DNA from: Coemansia sp. RSA 487
Lineage: Eukaryota > Kickxellomycota > Kickxellomycetes > Kickxellales > Kickxellaceae
Assembly (NCBI GenBank): GCA_027577595.1
Contig: JANBRJ010000025.1
Span: 124,001-188,000 of the forward strand
Reading direction: 5' to 3'
DNA length: 64,000 nucleotides
Every line of letters starts with the position of its first letter. The stretch's first letter is position 1. A model generated the notes under the pieces. It did no database searches and was not told where the DNA came from. It was given only the letters and a program-made list of their open reading frames with translations. The translations under genes were made by a program, and so were the position numbers. This document shows, one piece after another, positions 1-10,099 of this stretch.

Positions 1-1213
1 ATCGATGCACGGTGGCTTGACCGTCTATCAGTGATTGAACATAAGGCAGAGCTGGATCGCAACTTTGCCAAGGAAAAGCATGACGAGTCGTGCCAAACCG
101 CCTTCAACTCGTTTATCGTCCTGCGGCGTGAGCTGCGTCAGGGCCTGATTCACCGCCGCAAGAAGCAGCTCTGGGCGCTAACCGACAGCCTGCGCAACCT
201 CGAGAAGATCCGCGAGGCCATCAACAACATTGCATTCCCAATCTCCAACCAAGGCGTTGTCTCGCCTGTTGAGGCAAAGGCTGCTCCTAGGGACTCGAAC
301 CACATGATGGTTATACCTGACACCGAGCTTGCGACTGTCGACAAGGATGCGGATGTCTCTGCAATCTGCGGCATTCCTGCGCTCCTCAACCACGGGCCTG
401 ATACTGAGCGCTTTGCTGTCGAGGACGATGCTGCCGCGTCGGGCTTGCCACCAGGTGGTGTAATTGCGGTAGATGACGATGAATTGGCCGACACACATGT
501 GCCAGAGTCCCTTGGTGGAAGCGTACGCCAAACACAGCAGATGCATGTCGCTGAGTATGGCTATCATGACCATGCTTCTGCTGGCACCAGCGTGCATGGG
601 CTTGGAATCGGTGGCAGCCAGCACGACCACTACTACCAACAGCAGCAGGTCTATCTTGATAGAAACGGCCAGGAAGCGCTTGACCCTCGTGCAAAATACC
701 CTTCAGCATCAAATCTCCCGACAATCGCCGAAGCACCATCTTCTGTTGATGATGGCTACGCCTACTACTCGAACCCTACGTACACGCAGCAGCGGCAGCA
801 GTACTATGGTGCAGCAGATCAAGTGGCTGCCGACGATTACTATAGCTACCGGCGCCAGCCAAGTGGATACGATGCTGATGGTCGCAGCCACAAATACGCA
901 GCTTCGCCCACAGCCAATGCCTCAACCGTTGCGGTCGATTATCAACAACCCCCTGCATCCCAGTCAAAGCTTAACCAGCTGCTGCATCCGACAACTGCAG
1001 ACGCCGAGAGCAGCAACGTACCGGCCACTTCTGTTACTGGAAACGTGACTGGCGCATATGATCAGAGAAATAGCGCAATGAACGCGTACTATGACCATCG
1101 CCCAACTAAACGTGACCTTGCATCTACTGATTATGGAGAGGCCCTGAATAAGCGGCAGCGCGTGATGCCGCCCACTACAGAGTGGCAGAAGACGCCTTCT
1201 TCGTCCCACGCAT

Positions 1214-1259
<46 letters not shown>

Positions 1260-1861
1260 TGCACATCAGGCTTCTAGCTACTACAGCCAACGGGCAGGGC
1301 ATGACTACAATAGGGCTCCGTCGGGATATGAGCCCAAATATGCTTCAGGCGAGTACAGTCAAGATGGCGGTGTCGCTGCATACCACTATGGAGGCACGCA
1401 TGGCAGCCAGAGCGCGCTACCTGCTTCTGGCTACTACGGATCAGCAAAATATGAATATGCACCGGATGACGTCGCAGGCGGCGCTGGCACCACCGGCACG
1501 GTTGCTGCCAATGGCGAGTACTACCAGCAGATGCAAGCGGGCGAAGTGGTACACGCAAATGCACACACTCCTCAGCAGGCGGCATACTATCATAGCCGCG
1601 GGACTAGCAGTTCGTATTACCAGCCACCAGCAGGGTACTATCAGCGGCATTATAGCCAAGCACCGGCCACAGGTACATACACGACAGCTGAATACGCCGA
1701 TACCTCGGGCTATGCGGGACTGGAAACGGGTATTGCGATGCCGCCTCCTGCTGGGTCGCCTCGACAGTACGGCTCAACAAGCAGCCATATGCAGAATGGG
1801 ACGCCTGTTTCAACAGCACATGGAGGAGTAGCTTGGAGTGAATATTACCAGCAGCAGCAGC

Positions 1862-1892
<31 letters not shown>

Positions 1893-2163
1893 GCCTCTAT
1901 CTTCTTCAGCACAGTACTACAGTGGTGCATCGCGGTATCCACAGAAGACAGTTGCAGGAACACCAATAGCCGCACATCAGCAGTATGCAGGAGGAGGTGA
2001 ATATTATGACCAAGGTGGCTACTACAGTAACCCGTCAGCAAGGGATGCGGTAGCCGACAGAAGCGGTGTGATTGTTGGAGGGCCAGCAGCAGCAACAGCG
2101 CCATACCATCATCGTCAACCAGGAGCCAACGGCACAAGAAACGATGTCTACCGCTACCAGTGA
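1..2163 (+). CDS. Partial low-complexity Gln/Tyr-rich protein with N-terminal helical (Sds3-like?) segment
   Basis: The reading frame is open to the left edge of the window, so the 5' end lies outside it; the first codons read IDARWLDRLSVIEHK. The visible part is about 720 residues. Roughly residues 5-75 are charged and helical (AELDRNFAKEKHDE, then LRRELRQGLIHRRKKQL). They resemble the coiled-coil region of Sds3/BRMS1-type subunits of Sin3 histone deacetylase complexes. That similarity is weak and based on pattern only. The rest is disordered and rich in Gln, Tyr, Ser, Ala and Gly, with YY-containing repeats and two polyglutamine runs of 14-15 residues. Such composition is common in fungal chromatin and RNA-binding regulators. 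The stop is followed by AT-rich DNA with an AAATAAAT stretch near 2310. The gene is certain; the function is not. Confidence 0.7.
1216..1257 (+). repeat. CAG microsatellite (polyQ)
   Basis: Thirteen CAG codons and one CAA in frame, encoding 14 glutamines. The near-pure CAG run is likely to vary in length between strains. Confidence 0.95.
1849..1893 (+). repeat. CAG/CAA polyQ tract
   Basis: Fifteen glutamine codons, mostly CAA flanked by CAG, in the same gene as the CAG run at 1216. Confidence 0.95.
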
Positions 2164-2538
2164 AGATGCAGGGAAGCTTAGTTTGTATTATATCGGCAAA
2201 TTTCGGTTATTTTTAGAGCTTGACTGGTTTGTTTGTGGGTGTGGTTTTGTCGTTTTTGATTCAATGACAAACAATTTGAGGCAATGATAAACAAACAGGT
2301 GTGTATGGGGAAATAAATTTGAAGATTTGATCCAGAAAGGCTGGGCAATAGAAAAGTATTAGTAGATTTAGAGATAAGAATGGCGGAGTAGGGGAGGGGG
2401 AATTGCGTAAACGCTTGCACTTTAGACAATTATAAAGTTTCAAAGCGTATTCTCCTTTCTTTCTTCTTCGCGTTTGCATATTACATTGTTTTGTTTTGTA
2501 GTAGACATTAAATTAAAAAACAAAGGGACCAAGCAAGA
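2164..2538. other. Intergenic, tandem genes
   Basis: AT-rich spacer between two plus-strand genes. It presumably holds the terminator of the upstream gene and the promoter of the binding-protein-like gene. I see no tRNA or repeat. Confidence 0.6.
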
Positions 2539-3687
2539 ATGGCTATCAAGATTGGATGCGGTACAGTAGCTACAACAGCAGAGTGTAAAATACTAGAAAA
2601 AAAGGGCATAACTACGACTAACCACTAAGGAAATATAAAAAAAAGCCATGTAGTACCTGAGCACTTTTCAGCGCCATTGATGTATGGAATGGAAACGGGC
2701 GAGTTCAAGGAGAACGACGTAGAGTTTGTGATCTGCAAGCGTAAGTTGAAGTTTAAAAGGCACAAAGTGAAAATGCACAAAGGTGGCTGGAGGAGACAAT
2801 ACTTGCAGAAACAAAAGCCTGTAAACTAACCTGAATGACGGTAATCCAAGAAAATATTGCTGTAGTTGGGACAGGAGATGTAAGTACATCCAAGCTACAC
2901 GAAAAGTAGGCAGGTTTTAACGGTGGCGATTTGAACTAATTGCTGTTGTTTTTAATAGATGATCAAACGGCTGGCATCTGGAGAGCTGGATATTGCGATA
3001 TGCGTGACGGAGGGACTTGTGGCAGGGATCGCAGGAAACAAGGATCTCAGGCTGTTTGGGACATACGTGGACTCTGCGCTGCCATGGGCGATATCTGTAG
3101 CGACTGACGCAAAGTACAGCAGTATTGACGACCTTGCGTTTGGTGCACGGTTCGGCATCAGCCGTGCAGGAAGTGGCAGCGAAGTGATGGCCAAGTACAT
3201 GGCCAGTGCGTACGAGTGGAAGGTCCAGCCGTCGATGGTTGTTCTGGGCGACGTGCATGGACTGGTCAAGGGCGTGCAAGAAGGGAACGCCGATGCGTTC
3301 ATGTGGGAGCGCACAACGATGCAAAGACACTATGCAGCAAACGAGGTGCGGTACCTAGGAACGGTGCGCCCACCATGGCCGGCCTTCTCGCTGGGTGCCA
3401 CTGCGCAGTTTGTGAGTGGCAACGGGGACCGCATAAAGAATCTGCTAGCAGCGATGGGGCGCGTGGAACACGCGTTCATGGATAACGCATGGGCTGACCA
3501 GCGCACCCAGTATGTGTGCTCAAAGCTCGGCTACTCGCCCGACGATGCACAGCAGTGGGCGGCGTATGTCAGGTACAACGAGAGCGGCGCCGTCGACGAG
3601 TCCAAGGTCAAGGCCGTTGTAGATGCGCTGACGCGTGCTGGTGTTATGGACCAGTGTCAGGTATCAGATGTAGTCCAGCTTCCTTGA
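2539..3687 (+). CDS. Periplasmic-binding-protein-like (PBP2, Ca3427/NMT1-like) protein, four exons
   Basis: Only the last exon is a long open frame. Adding three short upstream exons gives a full-length 283-residue protein. Exons are 2539-2560, 2654-2740, 2866-2879 (14 nt) and 2959-3687; introns start GTACAG, GTAAGT and GTAAGT, and all end TAG. The joined N-terminus reads MAIKIGCVPEHFSAPLMYG, the classic opening of the fungal PBP2 family typified by Candida albicans Ca3427. The joins give C-K-L-G-T-G-D-M, which matches the family's Cys/Pro-x-x-Gly-(T/S)-Gly loop without insertion. Later motifs are ELDIAICVTEGLVAGIAG, RFGISRAGSGSEVMAKYM and NADAFMWERTT. The family has the type II solute-binding fold related to thiamine-precursor (THI5/NMT1) proteins. 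It is intracellular in fungi, and its ligand is generally unknown. No signal peptide is seen. An alternative acceptor at 2850 would make the small exon 29 nt, in the same frame and five residues longer. Confidence 0.85.
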
Positions 3688-4384
3688 TCTTTTTCTTTAT
3701 GAGAAAGTGGGGCCAGGAATAGTGTTTGAAACAGTATTCTTCACTTTTTCTTTTGGACGAACCCAGATCCCAAAACACGTGGACGCGCCATGGACCACAC
3801 TACACCGAACGTCCCCGAAAAAGTTCCTTGACTGTGCGCAGCTCATTAGTTTCAATAGCAAAACGGAGTATGCACCAACACAAGAATATCCAAAACAAAC
3901 AACACGCGAAAAAGTTGATGCTGGTCGCAAAACCTGGGAAAAAGGAGGAAAATACGCAAAAGTGTCGCGAAACTGGGCGAAGAGAAAACTTTTTGTTTAT
4001 GAAAACATTGTTGGCCAATAAAATGCATTGACACGAATCTTTGGGTTCCGTCAAAGTCACTGGCACGTCTTGCGCAATAAAAGGCGAGGAAAGAAACAAG
4101 AAAAAAAAAACAAACAGGCTGTCGGCAATCCAGAATGAATGCACACGCTCATACACAAACAAAAGCAAAGTAGGGGGGAGGCGGAAAGGGGGTGGTGTCG
4201 ACCATTTCTTTTTCATGCGAATCGTTTTTCCTTTTTTCCTTTCTTTTTTTTCCTTTGATTTTGTTTTCTATTTTATAACTACTCTTATTTTTGTTCCATT
4301 ATAATTTTTTTTATACATTTCAAACTTCGCATTATTCACCGTCCTGGCCCTTTCTTTCCTTTGTTTTCTGTCTGAGTGCTTGCC
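3688..4384. other. Intergenic; WEE1 promoter and leader
   Basis: Seven hundred bases between tandem genes. The last 120 bases before WEE1 are strongly T-rich on the plus strand (runs of T between 4205 and 4320), like a fungal promoter or 5' leader. Open frames here lack protein-like composition. Confidence 0.6.
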
Positions 4385-7300
4385 ATGTCTAACACGCCAC
4401 ATCGCTCGGCTGCACGCCGCGCCCTGCGTAAGCATGGCTCAAAGGGCGACGCTCCAGCCGTCCCTATCAACCCACCACCCAGCACACGCAGCCGCCGCAA
4501 GAACATAGCTACGCTGCGGTCATATGCCTCGTTTCCTGCACTGGTTTCAGACACGCCGCCGCCAGCGCCGCCCGCATTCAACATTGACGACATGAGACCT
4601 CCGCAGCGGGGCCAAGCTTCTGGCTTCAACACAAAGCGCACCAGCATTGGCGGGCGCCGGGGACTACACAACTCGATGTCCTCTGGGGACCCCGACGACT
4701 TTGACCTCGACACACCGCCGTTCTCGCGGCAAACATCAGCAGCACTGGCTGCCGACTCGCAGATCCAGCGGACGCCCTCGGAGAGACGGCGGCACGAGTA
4801 TTCACAGCAGAGCCTGCTGGGCTGCCTGACACCAACACCGGCACGTACGATGGACTCGCCGGCAGGGATGCACAGCGTGCACTCACTCTCGCCATCGCCG
4901 TCACCGACGCCCTATCATGCGCAGCGCACGACTCGTCGGCGACTGACGTTTTCGCCGGCAGAGGTAGCTGCTGCAGCTGCAGCCGCAGCGTCGTCTGGCT
5001 CGGTTGCTGGGCCAAATAGGGTTAATGCGAATGGATCCCCTGCTCCGCAGCCGTCGACCATGTTTACGCCGCCTGCCACCAAGCTTGTGCGTCCAGACCC
5101 CTCGGTGTTTACGTCGACTGGGTTGCTCTCCAAGAAACAACAAGCGCGTGCGCGCAGCTCCAGCAACGGCGACGGCAACGACTCCTTTGTCACTCCTGAG
5201 ACACCGTGCAAGCGCTCTGGTGCACTGGTTGATTCTGCTGGCAATGCAATCGAGGGCAGCAGCATCAAGATCAGCGATGTTCGGACTGCGGGGAGTGGCC
5301 GGGCACGGGCACACAGCGGAATGGCCACACCGAACGCCAGCCACAGCCTCCACCATGGGTCAGCGCTAAAGCCGCATCTTGACATGGATCCGTTCCGGCT
5401 GGGCAAGCACCGCAACACATCAACCGACAGTTTGCGGCGGACGCGTAAGAAACCACATATCGGCCCACCTGCAGATGATCTGGACGATATGAACTCCCTG
5501 CTTGATACGCCGTGCCGCCCACGCCAGAACACGCTTGTTGACGATGACTTTATGCAGCGTCCGCCGCCTGGATTCCGGATACCTGCTGCCGATGTTTCTG
5601 GCTACCCATCAAACAACAGCTCCATGTTAATGTCGTCGTCGTCGTCTTTGGCCGCCAACACCACACGGCCCTTGCCACCATCGTTTGCGCCCCAGCACCA
5701 GATCCTTATTCAGAGTCTGGCTGCGGAAAACTTGGTCGATCCCGATATGGCACCTTGGGATACTGGCAATTCTGCGGGCTCCCGCATGTCGTGGGCTGCT
5801 GCCAGCGACGCCGGCTCTGTGTCCTCTGCTGTCACACTTGCGCCAGCGTCGCGCTCGCCGGTTCTCACGCAGGGCGGGAACTCCGCGGATGACGATTCTG
5901 GAACCAGTGGCAATATGTTTGGAAAACTTAACCAGTCGAATCAGCAGCCGCTCCAGGAGCCCAAACGCCAGCGGCTGCCTCTCTTCCGCAAAAACAGCAA
6001 CTGTGGAGGTATATTCGATGTAGGCGACTCTTCTGCTGACATTAATGGTAACAATAAGGCGCGGAACAGCCGGTTCTTTGACGCGGTGGAGCTGGATTTC
6101 GAGCTTGGCAGAAACGACGACGGCAATGATAACGACGGCGACGGCGACGGCGATGGCGACGACGACGACGTGTTTAGCCCTGTTGCACGGCGATACACCA
6201 GTGCCATTGGAAGCGGCCATCGGCGCGGCAGGAGTGCTGGCGCCCTGTCGACACTGTCAACGATGGCCGGGTTTGACAGCGGCGAGGGAGGCGCCGATCT
6301 CTCGCAGTCGGAGCGCATTGTGCCTGTCGAGCGGCCACAGATGCCGCAGATTGTGCAGGGATGTGCCACAAACTACCCGCACTTCCTTGGGCGCGAGTAC
6401 TTCTGGCAGTCAGACCACTCGCTGCCGTTTCTGGCGCCCAGTAATGAGTTCCTGGTGGACGGTCTTGGATACCTTGACTACTTTGAGCACAACTTTGAGA
6501 TCATTTCGCGCGCAGGCGAGGGCAACTTTTCATCGGTGCACAGCGTGCGCAGCCTGAATGACGGACAGATGTACGCCGTCAAGAAGACGCGGCAGCCATT
6601 CACCGGGCGGCAGGAGCGCGCGCGGCGACTGCGCGAGGTCGAGGTGCTGTGGACGGCGCCGCAGTGCGCTGGCATCGTGCGGCTAATCAACGCCTGGGAG
6701 CAATTCGGGCATCTGTACATGCAGTTCGAGCTGTGCGAGCGCGGCAGCCTGGCAGCCTATCTTGACGAGCGCGCACATATGGACGAGCGCGTATCCGAGG
6801 CACATGCGTGGGCGATTCTTGCGCATGCTTCGCACGCACTCAACAAGCTTCACGACTGCGATGTCGCGCACCTGGACATCAAGCCTGCCAACTTTTTGCT
6901 TGGCGCACGCTTTGGCCGTCCCGGCGCCGAGCAGGACGAGGGCTGGCTCAAGCTGGCCGATTTTGGCCACGCCGTGCGCCTGCCGCACGAGCCGCTGGCG
7001 TGGGTCGAGGAGGGCGACCGCGAATATATGGCACCCGAGGTCCTGCGTGGCGTGTACACGAAAGCTGCCGATGTCTTTAGCCTGGGAATGATGCTGCTTG
7101 AGATCACTGCCGACATAGTCCTTCCCGACAACGGCGTCGACTGGCACAAGCTGCGCGAGGGCTGCTTCGATGACCAGAGCTTCGTCGATCTGCCGTACTC
7201 GCACGACCTTGTCGAGACCATAAAGCTGATGCTCCACCCAGACCCTGCTGGCCGGCCCTCGCTTGCCCAGATACTGTCGCTCAGCCAATGCAGCATATAC

Positions 7301-7699
7301 ACGTCGCCCCCGCCGCCCTCTGCCACGCGCAGCGTCGAAGACGACTTTGCGCAGGTCTCGGTCCACGAGCGGTATCACGGCTATCTCCACCACACGTTGA
7401 ACCCCCAGCGCCCGCAAGGAATGATTCGTGCGTCTACTGCAGGTGCCGACGGGTCGCCCCTGCATACGTCCGTCCACCCCATGATCACCCGGTCAGTCAC
7501 TGCTGCTGCTTCGGCGTCAACCCCGCCGCGCGCTGCACCCACTGCGGCAGCCCCTAGAATAGCTGGATCGAGAGGCGGCAGAAGGCGAGGCGGCAATGGA
7601 GCAGCTCTATCGCGCAGAACAGCCAGCGCGCCAGGCCCCTCGCCACCATCCTCAACAGCATCCAGGAGCTCGGCCCAAGCCACTGCGACAGCGCACTGA
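4385..7699 (+). CDS. WEE1: Wee1-type mitotic inhibitor kinase
   Basis: The 1104-residue protein starts at the first ATG (MSNTPHRSAARRALRKHG). The frame is open nine bases further upstream but has no earlier ATG. Residues 1-690 are disordered and rich in Ser/Pro sites, as in Wee1/Swe1. The kinase domain covers about 698-965: glycine loop GEGNFSSVHSV, Lys in YAVKK, catalytic loop HLDIKPANFLL near 828, DFGHA near 858 and GDREYMAPEVL near 876. The Leu in HLD in place of HRD, and the later LPDNGVDWHKLREG segment, are typical of Wee1. They separate it from ordinary Ser/Thr kinases. Wee1 phosphorylates the inhibitory Tyr of Cdc2/Cdk1 in the nucleus and delays mitosis until size and DNA checkpoints are met. 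A Ser/Ala/Arg-rich tail of about 140 residues follows the kinase. It converges on tubulin cofactor E. Confidence 0.93.
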   Translation: MSNTPHRSAARRALRKHGSKGDAPAVPINPPPSTRSRRKNIATLRSYASFPALVSDTPPPAPPAFNIDDMRPPQRGQASGFNTKRTSIGGRRGLHNSMSSGDPDDFDLDTPPFSRQTSAALAADSQIQRTPSERRRHEYSQQSLLGCLTPTPARTMDSPAGMHSVHSLSPSPSPTPYHAQRTTRRRLTFSPAEVAAAAAAAASSGSVAGPNRVNANGSPAPQPSTMFTPPATKLVRPDPSVFTSTGLLSKKQQARARSSSNGDGNDSFVTPETPCKRSGALVDSAGNAIEGSSIKISDVRTAGSGRARAHSGMATPNASHSLHHGSALKPHLDMDPFRLGKHRNTSTDSLRRTRKKPHIGPPADDLDDMNSLLDTPCRPRQNTLVDDDFMQRPPPGFRIPAADVSGYPSNNSSMLMSSSSSLAANTTRPLPPSFAPQHQILIQSLAAENLVDPDMAPWDTGNSAGSRMSWAAASDAGSVSSAVTLAPASRSPVLTQGGNSADDDSGTSGNMFGKLNQSNQQPLQEPKRQRLPLFRKNSNCGGIFDVGDSSADINGNNKARNSRFFDAVELDFELGRNDDGNDNDGDGDGDGDDDDVFSPVARRYTSAIGSGHRRGRSAGALSTLSTMAGFDSGEGGADLSQSERIVPVERPQMPQIVQGCATNYPHFLGREYFWQSDHSLPFLAPSNEFLVDGLGYLDYFEHNFEIISRAGEGNFSSVHSVRSLNDGQMYAVKKTRQPFTGRQERARRLREVEVLWTAPQCAGIVRLINAWEQFGHLYMQFELCERGSLAAYLDERAHMDERVSEAHAWAILAHASHALNKLHDCDVAHLDIKPANFLLGARFGRPGAEQDEGWLKLADFGHAVRLPHEPLAWVEEGDREYMAPEVLRGVYTKAADVFSLGMMLLEITADIVLPDNGVDWHKLREGCFDDQSFVDLPYSHDLVETIKLMLHPDPAGRPSLAQILSLSQCSIYTSPPPPSATRSVEDDFAQVSVHERYHGYLHHTLNPQRPQGMIRASTAGADGSPLHTSVHPMITRSVTAAASASTPPRAAPTAAAPRIAGSRGGRRRGGNGAALSRRTASAPGPSPPSSTASRSSAQATATAH
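6117..6171 (+). repeat. GACGGC-type repeat coding Asp/Gly stretch
   Basis: An imperfect GAC/GGC repeat inside WEE1 encodes an acidic run of Asp, Gly and Asn just upstream of the kinase domain. Confidence 0.85.
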
Positions 7700-8252
7700 G
7701 AACCTGGCCATTGTGCCAAAGCTGGGATTGGCACAAACACGAGTCCCTCCTTTCAGCTCTAGTGTGTCCCTCTTTTCTCTCTTTCCTTCATTGTTCCCTT
7801 GTCTGCGCTCTTGCACAATGGGAAACATGCGACAGCTGGAGCCATACCTGCGCACCAAAAATCGAACTGACCTGTCTGTTCCAGATCCCCCAAATCCCAT
7901 TGGCCAGACCATTTGTCCACATATTTTGTGCATTTGAAGAAAACGTCAAAGTGGAATTTTCCTCATTTCTATATTTCTATACTTCTATGTGTCCCTTGGG
8001 GCATGATTCCCCCTCACTCTCATGTGGTCCTTGTTCTTGCTGTGTGGAAGACAACATTCAATCTCTCATTTGACACTTACTACGTACACTTACAATTTCC
8101 TTTTTTTTTTTTACCCATTTCATCCCATCTCATATCTTTCATTTCAACAACATTAATTTGTAACAACAATGGTAATTAACAGGCGAAAAAAACATATGAT
8201 CAAATGGTGAATACAGTTGCAGTTATTTTCATTTTTTAGAAATATGTACGAT
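7700..8252. other. Intergenic between convergent 3' ends
   Basis: Space between the stops of WEE1 (plus) and cofactor E (minus). Pyrimidine-rich on the plus strand, with a T run near 8100. No gene seen. Confidence 0.6.
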
Positions 8253-9884
8253 TCATGTAAGAATCCGGATGATTGACGCACCGTCTTCTAAGCCATAGAA
8301 CGACAGTTCTCTGGTGTCGGTATCCAAGCAAACCCATTCATCTCTTGATCCATCCGCACAAAGATAAAGCTTGAACTTGCGTGTGCGTGCTAGCCGCATA
8401 GCGATTGGGCGCAGTTGGCGCACCAGCATCGACCGAATAAGCGGCTTTGATTCTGTGCGCTGCACCAGCGACGATTCCACGTCCTGGCCTTGTGCGATCT
8501 CTATGGTTGTCGTGACCAGACGCGATTTTAGCTTCGACTCCTGTGCTTTAGGAAGTCGTGGGGCTCCGTGCTTTGAAGCCAGTTCGTGGGTGCGTGGAAA
8601 CAGCTGTGCCATTTTCTCTAAAGCCTCGTCATTATCCCTTGTTTCGCCTGCTACTTGATGTGCACATAGAGACAAGTAGAAGCGCTCTAGCTCGACCCTT
8701 TCTTCGAGAGCCACTTCAGTGCCGTCGAGCTTTGTGATATTTGCCAGCCGGCCAAGCACCTGTGCGCGTGGAACATCCACGTTGGCTGCAGCTTCATTCT
8801 CGTCATTACGTGTGGCGGCGCTATCGAACAATGGAGTTTGCGCGATATAAAGCGTCTTTAGTTTAGGAAAATGCGCCAAGTGGTTGACTGGCTGCCAGCT
8901 GCTGATACCGGTGTGTGCCAGGTTGAGCGATTCGAGTGCTCCGAACCAACCACTCTGGGGCTCCGGAATATCCACAAGTGTCTTGTTTCCCTTTAGATCG
9001 AGCATTCGTAGGTTCGGCAGCTGCGAAAGCGCAGAGATATCTGTGATGCCATTGCATTCGAGCCGCAGTTCCTCTAGCGATTCAAGAAGTCGAATTGGTG
9101 TACTGCGGCTAGTAAGAGCGAGATTCGATATATTGCTCCATCCAAACGACAACGATCTCACGCTTAGCTGAGCTACTGCTGCGCACACATCTTGCCATGC
9201 CAGACCAGGGGATGAGTCCAGCCGCAACGAATCCAGCTTTGGCGTCTTGTTTCTGTCACTGTCTGAAACCAATGGAGTTTCGAAATGATTGGCGCTGACA
9301 TCCAGCGTCTCGATGTTTCCCAGCGTGCTCAAAATATCCGTAACTTCAGCCCACCGTGTCAAATAGTTGTTTGCCAGCAATAGAGTCCGCGAATTGGCCC
9401 CAAGCAACGCGCATGTTTCTTCTTGTTCAAAACCACTACCGAGCCCGTAAACTCTTTGCGAATCCAGCCCAAGAACAGCCAGTGTTTCGAGGTCTCCTTG
9501 TTGCTTTGCAATCTTATCGAACCCGACCGCTTCGATTTTACCGCGCCTCCGTCCATCGATCGTCTGTGGCAGCACATCGAGATCTTCGATAGCTACAATG
9601 TACCGGGCGCGTGCGGCTTCCAGCACTGTTTGCCCCCAGTCGATCCGATCTACGTTGCGGATAAACGAGCCCTTGGTTTTGGCCGATAGAGTGCACACGA
9701 AGTATTGCTTGCCATCCTTTGTCCCGCGATGCTTGCCTTTTTGGGGGTCGGCCCATTCGATGCCTAGCCACTCGCCCCGTGTGCCGTCCACGGGCCCAAT
9801 GTATCGTACAATACCGTGGTTGCCGTCGACGCAGAGCCAGCGCCCTACGCAATCTGCTGGACCTGGCGATTTGTCGCTTGCCAT
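8253..9884 (-). CDS. TBCE: Tubulin-folding cofactor E
   Basis: The uninterrupted 543-residue frame has the full cofactor E layout. A CAP-Gly domain occupies about residues 12-80 (GNHGIVRYIGPVDGTRGEWLGIEW, then KHRGTKDGKQYF). Leucine-rich repeats run about 150-390 (for example LEELRLECNGITDIS, LRMLDLKGNKTL). A ubiquitin-like domain ends the protein (about 460-543, with LVRQLRPIAMRLARTRKFKLYL). The cytosolic protein binds alpha-tubulin and, with cofactors C and D, assembles and recycles the alpha/beta dimer; yeast Pac2 and fission-yeast Alp21 are the counterparts. The start MASDKSPGPADCVGRWLCV is the only ATG compatible with an intact CAP-Gly domain. Length is normal for the family and no intron is needed. 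Confidence 0.93.
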   Translation of the reverse strand: MASDKSPGPADCVGRWLCVDGNHGIVRYIGPVDGTRGEWLGIEWADPQKGKHRGTKDGKQYFVCTLSAKTKGSFIRNVDRIDWGQTVLEAARARYIVAIEDLDVLPQTIDGRRRGKIEAVGFDKIAKQQGDLETLAVLGLDSQRVYGLGSGFEQEETCALLGANSRTLLLANNYLTRWAEVTDILSTLGNIETLDVSANHFETPLVSDSDRNKTPKLDSLRLDSSPGLAWQDVCAAVAQLSVRSLSFGWSNISNLALTSRSTPIRLLESLEELRLECNGITDISALSQLPNLRMLDLKGNKTLVDIPEPQSGWFGALESLNLAHTGISSWQPVNHLAHFPKLKTLYIAQTPLFDSAATRNDENEAAANVDVPRAQVLGRLANITKLDGTEVALEERVELERFYLSLCAHQVAGETRDNDEALEKMAQLFPRTHELASKHGAPRLPKAQESKLKSRLVTTTIEIAQGQDVESSLVQRTESKPLIRSMLVRQLRPIAMRLARTRKFKLYLCADGSRDEWVCLDTDTRELSFYGLEDGASIIRILT

Positions 9885-10099
9885 TAGTATTTATGAGAAC
9901 AGTTTTAAAAATTAGAAAATGTATAGCTATTAAAAGGTGGTTTCTTAGTTTTTTTTTAAAAAGAAAAAAGCACATTATCAGCATGTTATTTCCTCATATT
10001 TGATTAAAGTACCAACAACAGAAAAGTTGTGGGCAAAAATATTATGCATGTTAGCAAATTATATTTAAACAACTTAAATGAAAGGATATCCAGCCGATT

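Noticed and set aside
6683-7477. 264-codon minus-strand frame opposite the WEE1 kinase domain
   Set aside because: It is antisense to conserved kinase motifs and exists because GC-rich coding DNA leaves few stops on the other strand. It has no recognisable domain.
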